A program made the position numbers and the translations under genes. From Rhodanobacter humi (GTDB lineage: Bacteria > Pseudomonadota > Gammaproteobacteria > Xanthomonadales > Rhodanobacteraceae), in the NCBI RefSeq assembly GCF_041107455.1, contig NZ_JBGBPY010000001.1, positions 3,906,001 to 3,970,000 of the forward strand: a stretch of 64,000 nt of DNA. Reading direction: 5' to 3'. Below, in pieces: positions 63,301-64,000 of the stretch. Under the pieces are notes generated by a model. It saw nothing but the letters and a program-made list of their open reading frames with translations, ran no database searches and was not told the DNA's origin. Each line of letters begins with the position of its first letter. The first letter of the stretch is position 1.

Positions 63301-64000
63301 TCAGAACGTCACCTGCGTGTACAGGCCGATCACGAAGGCATCGGGGATCTTGCCGGTGCCGCCGGGACGGATGACGTACTGCAGGTTGGGGCGCAGGGTG
63401 AGCCAGGGCGCGATCTTCGCGCCGTAGTCGATTTCGGCGACGCTTTCGTAAGTCTGGATGCCCACGCTGCCGGGCAGCACGCGGTCGCGGTCGCGCTGGT
63501 AGCGGGTCAGGCGCGGATTGGTGCGGCCGCTGGCGACCATGAACGAGACCACGTCGTTGTCGCGGCCGGGAAAAGTGCCTTGGTAGTGGCCGCCGATCAC
63601 CCAGAAGTAGCGGAAGCGCGAGGTGGTCGAGTCACCCACGCCGGCCATCGCGCCGAGGGTGAGTCCGCGATTGGAGTCGGGGCCTTCGCGGTAGACCATG
63701 TGGTCGGCGATGACATAGCCGCCGCTGCGGCCGTTGTGCTGCAGGAAGCCGGCGCCGGTGAGGCCGGCGGGCTGGCCGTTGATGTCGGTGTAGACGTCCG
63801 GCGTGCCGACGGTGTTGTAGTACGCGCCGAGCTTGAGATCGGCGGGCAGTTGCCCGCTGCCGTAGCCGCTGGACCAGCCCACTTCGACCGGCACGAACAC
63901 GCCGCTGTGCTTGAGGCTGAGGTTCCAACCCTGGTCCTTGTTGCCGGCGTTGGGATTGTTGAGGTAGGCGCCGACGGTGGCGTAGAAGTTCGGCGTGACG
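63301..64000 (-). CDS. OprB-family carbohydrate-selective porin (5' end outside the window)
   Basis: The last 232 codons or so of an outer-membrane porin gene that continues past the window edge. Recognisable OprB features are VTPNFYATVGAYLNNPNAGN, WNLSLKHSGVFVPVEVGWSS, LKLGAYYNTV, the segment TYESVAEIDYGAKIAPWLTL and the final barrel strand QYVIRPGGTGKIPDAFVIGL ending in Phe (TQVTF). The family moves glucose and other sugars across the outer membrane. The frame remains open to position 64000. The short gap to the dioxygenase gene (convergent) has no terminator I can see. Confidence 0.85.
   Translation of the reverse strand, partial: VTPNFYATVGAYLNNPNAGNKDQGWNLSLKHSGVFVPVEVGWSSGYGSGQLPADLKLGAYYNTVGTPDVYTDINGQPAGLTGAGFLQHNGRSGGYVIADHMVYREGPDSNRGLTLGAMAGVGDSTTSRFRYFWVIGGHYQGTFPGRDNDVVSFMVASGRTNPRLTRYQRDRDRVLPGSVGIQTYESVAEIDYGAKIAPWLTLRPNLQYVIRPGGTGKIPDAFVIGLYTQVTF

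Overview
The window (roughly two-thirds G+C) looks like a chromosome segment of a gammaproteobacterium of the Xanthomonadales, most likely Rhodanobacteraceae (Rhodanobacter/Dyella/Luteibacter-like). The basis is the housekeeping order ndk-rlmN-pilF-rodZ-yfgM-bamB-der, then folD, guaB-guaA and tadA, plus REP-like hairpins of the GTCGGGCT-AAGCCCGAC type. The family-level assignment is inference from gene order and sequence style; no database search was possible.

Layout. (1) 0.2-13.1 kb: core genes on the + strand for nucleotide metabolism, rRNA/tRNA methylation, type IV pilus assembly, cell shape, outer-membrane assembly, ribosome assembly, one-carbon metabolism and GMP synthesis. (2) 13.08-17.05 kb: a small AT-richer island inserted at the 3' end of guaA. 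It is bounded by a 12-bp duplication of the guaA end and carries the N-terminal stub of a P4-type integrase, phage-gene remnants, a small membrane protein, a histone H1-like protein, a superinfection-exclusion B protein and an Mrr-like nuclease. (3) 17.1-23.5 kb: tadA, then a three-gene heavy-metal RND efflux operon on the - strand.

(4) 23.9-33.0 kb, - strand: two operons. One encodes an ECF sigma factor, a zinc-finger anti-sigma factor, a subtilisin-like protease and GTP cyclohydrolase FolE2. The other encodes a decaheme cytochrome (MtrA type), its outer-membrane porin partner (MtrB/PioB type), a diheme cytochrome c and an outer-membrane protein, i.e. a porin-cytochrome conduit for moving electrons across the outer membrane. 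(5) 33.2-51.0 kb: a large exopolysaccharide/O-antigen locus with amino-deoxysugar synthesis (FdtA/QdtA-like isomerase, DegT aminotransferase, acyltransferases), Wzx, Wzy, Wzz, three glycosyltransferases, an acyltransferase, methyltransferases, a cobalamin-binding radical SAM protein and an amidohydrolase. (6) 51.3-59.6 kb: an accessory group with a second radical SAM protein, a PF14907-type nucleotidyltransferase, a methyltransferase, a flavin-reductase-like protein, an HPr-kinase-related protein, an exported peroxiredoxin and an ABC exporter. (7) 59.7-64.0 kb: an M20 amidohydrolase, an NADPH:FMN reductase, an NmrA-like protein, an extradiol dioxygenase and the 3' part of an OprB-type porin gene.

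The main discovery is regulatory. Each of the nine transcription units that I delimit between 24.9 and 59.6 kb, including the sigma operon itself, is preceded in the correct orientation by a 25-bp two-block site: CAACYTTT (three sites keep only CAACC), 11 bases, then a block ending in CAC, usually CGGCAC. The first block has the AAC core of an ECF -35 element. The simplest reading is one autoregulated ECF regulon that ties an electron conduit, a polysaccharide factory, a peroxiredoxin and a kinase/radical-SAM/ABC-exporter group together. The anti-sigma factor has a periplasmic domain resembling the propeptide of the protease encoded next to it, which suggests a protease-linked signalling route.
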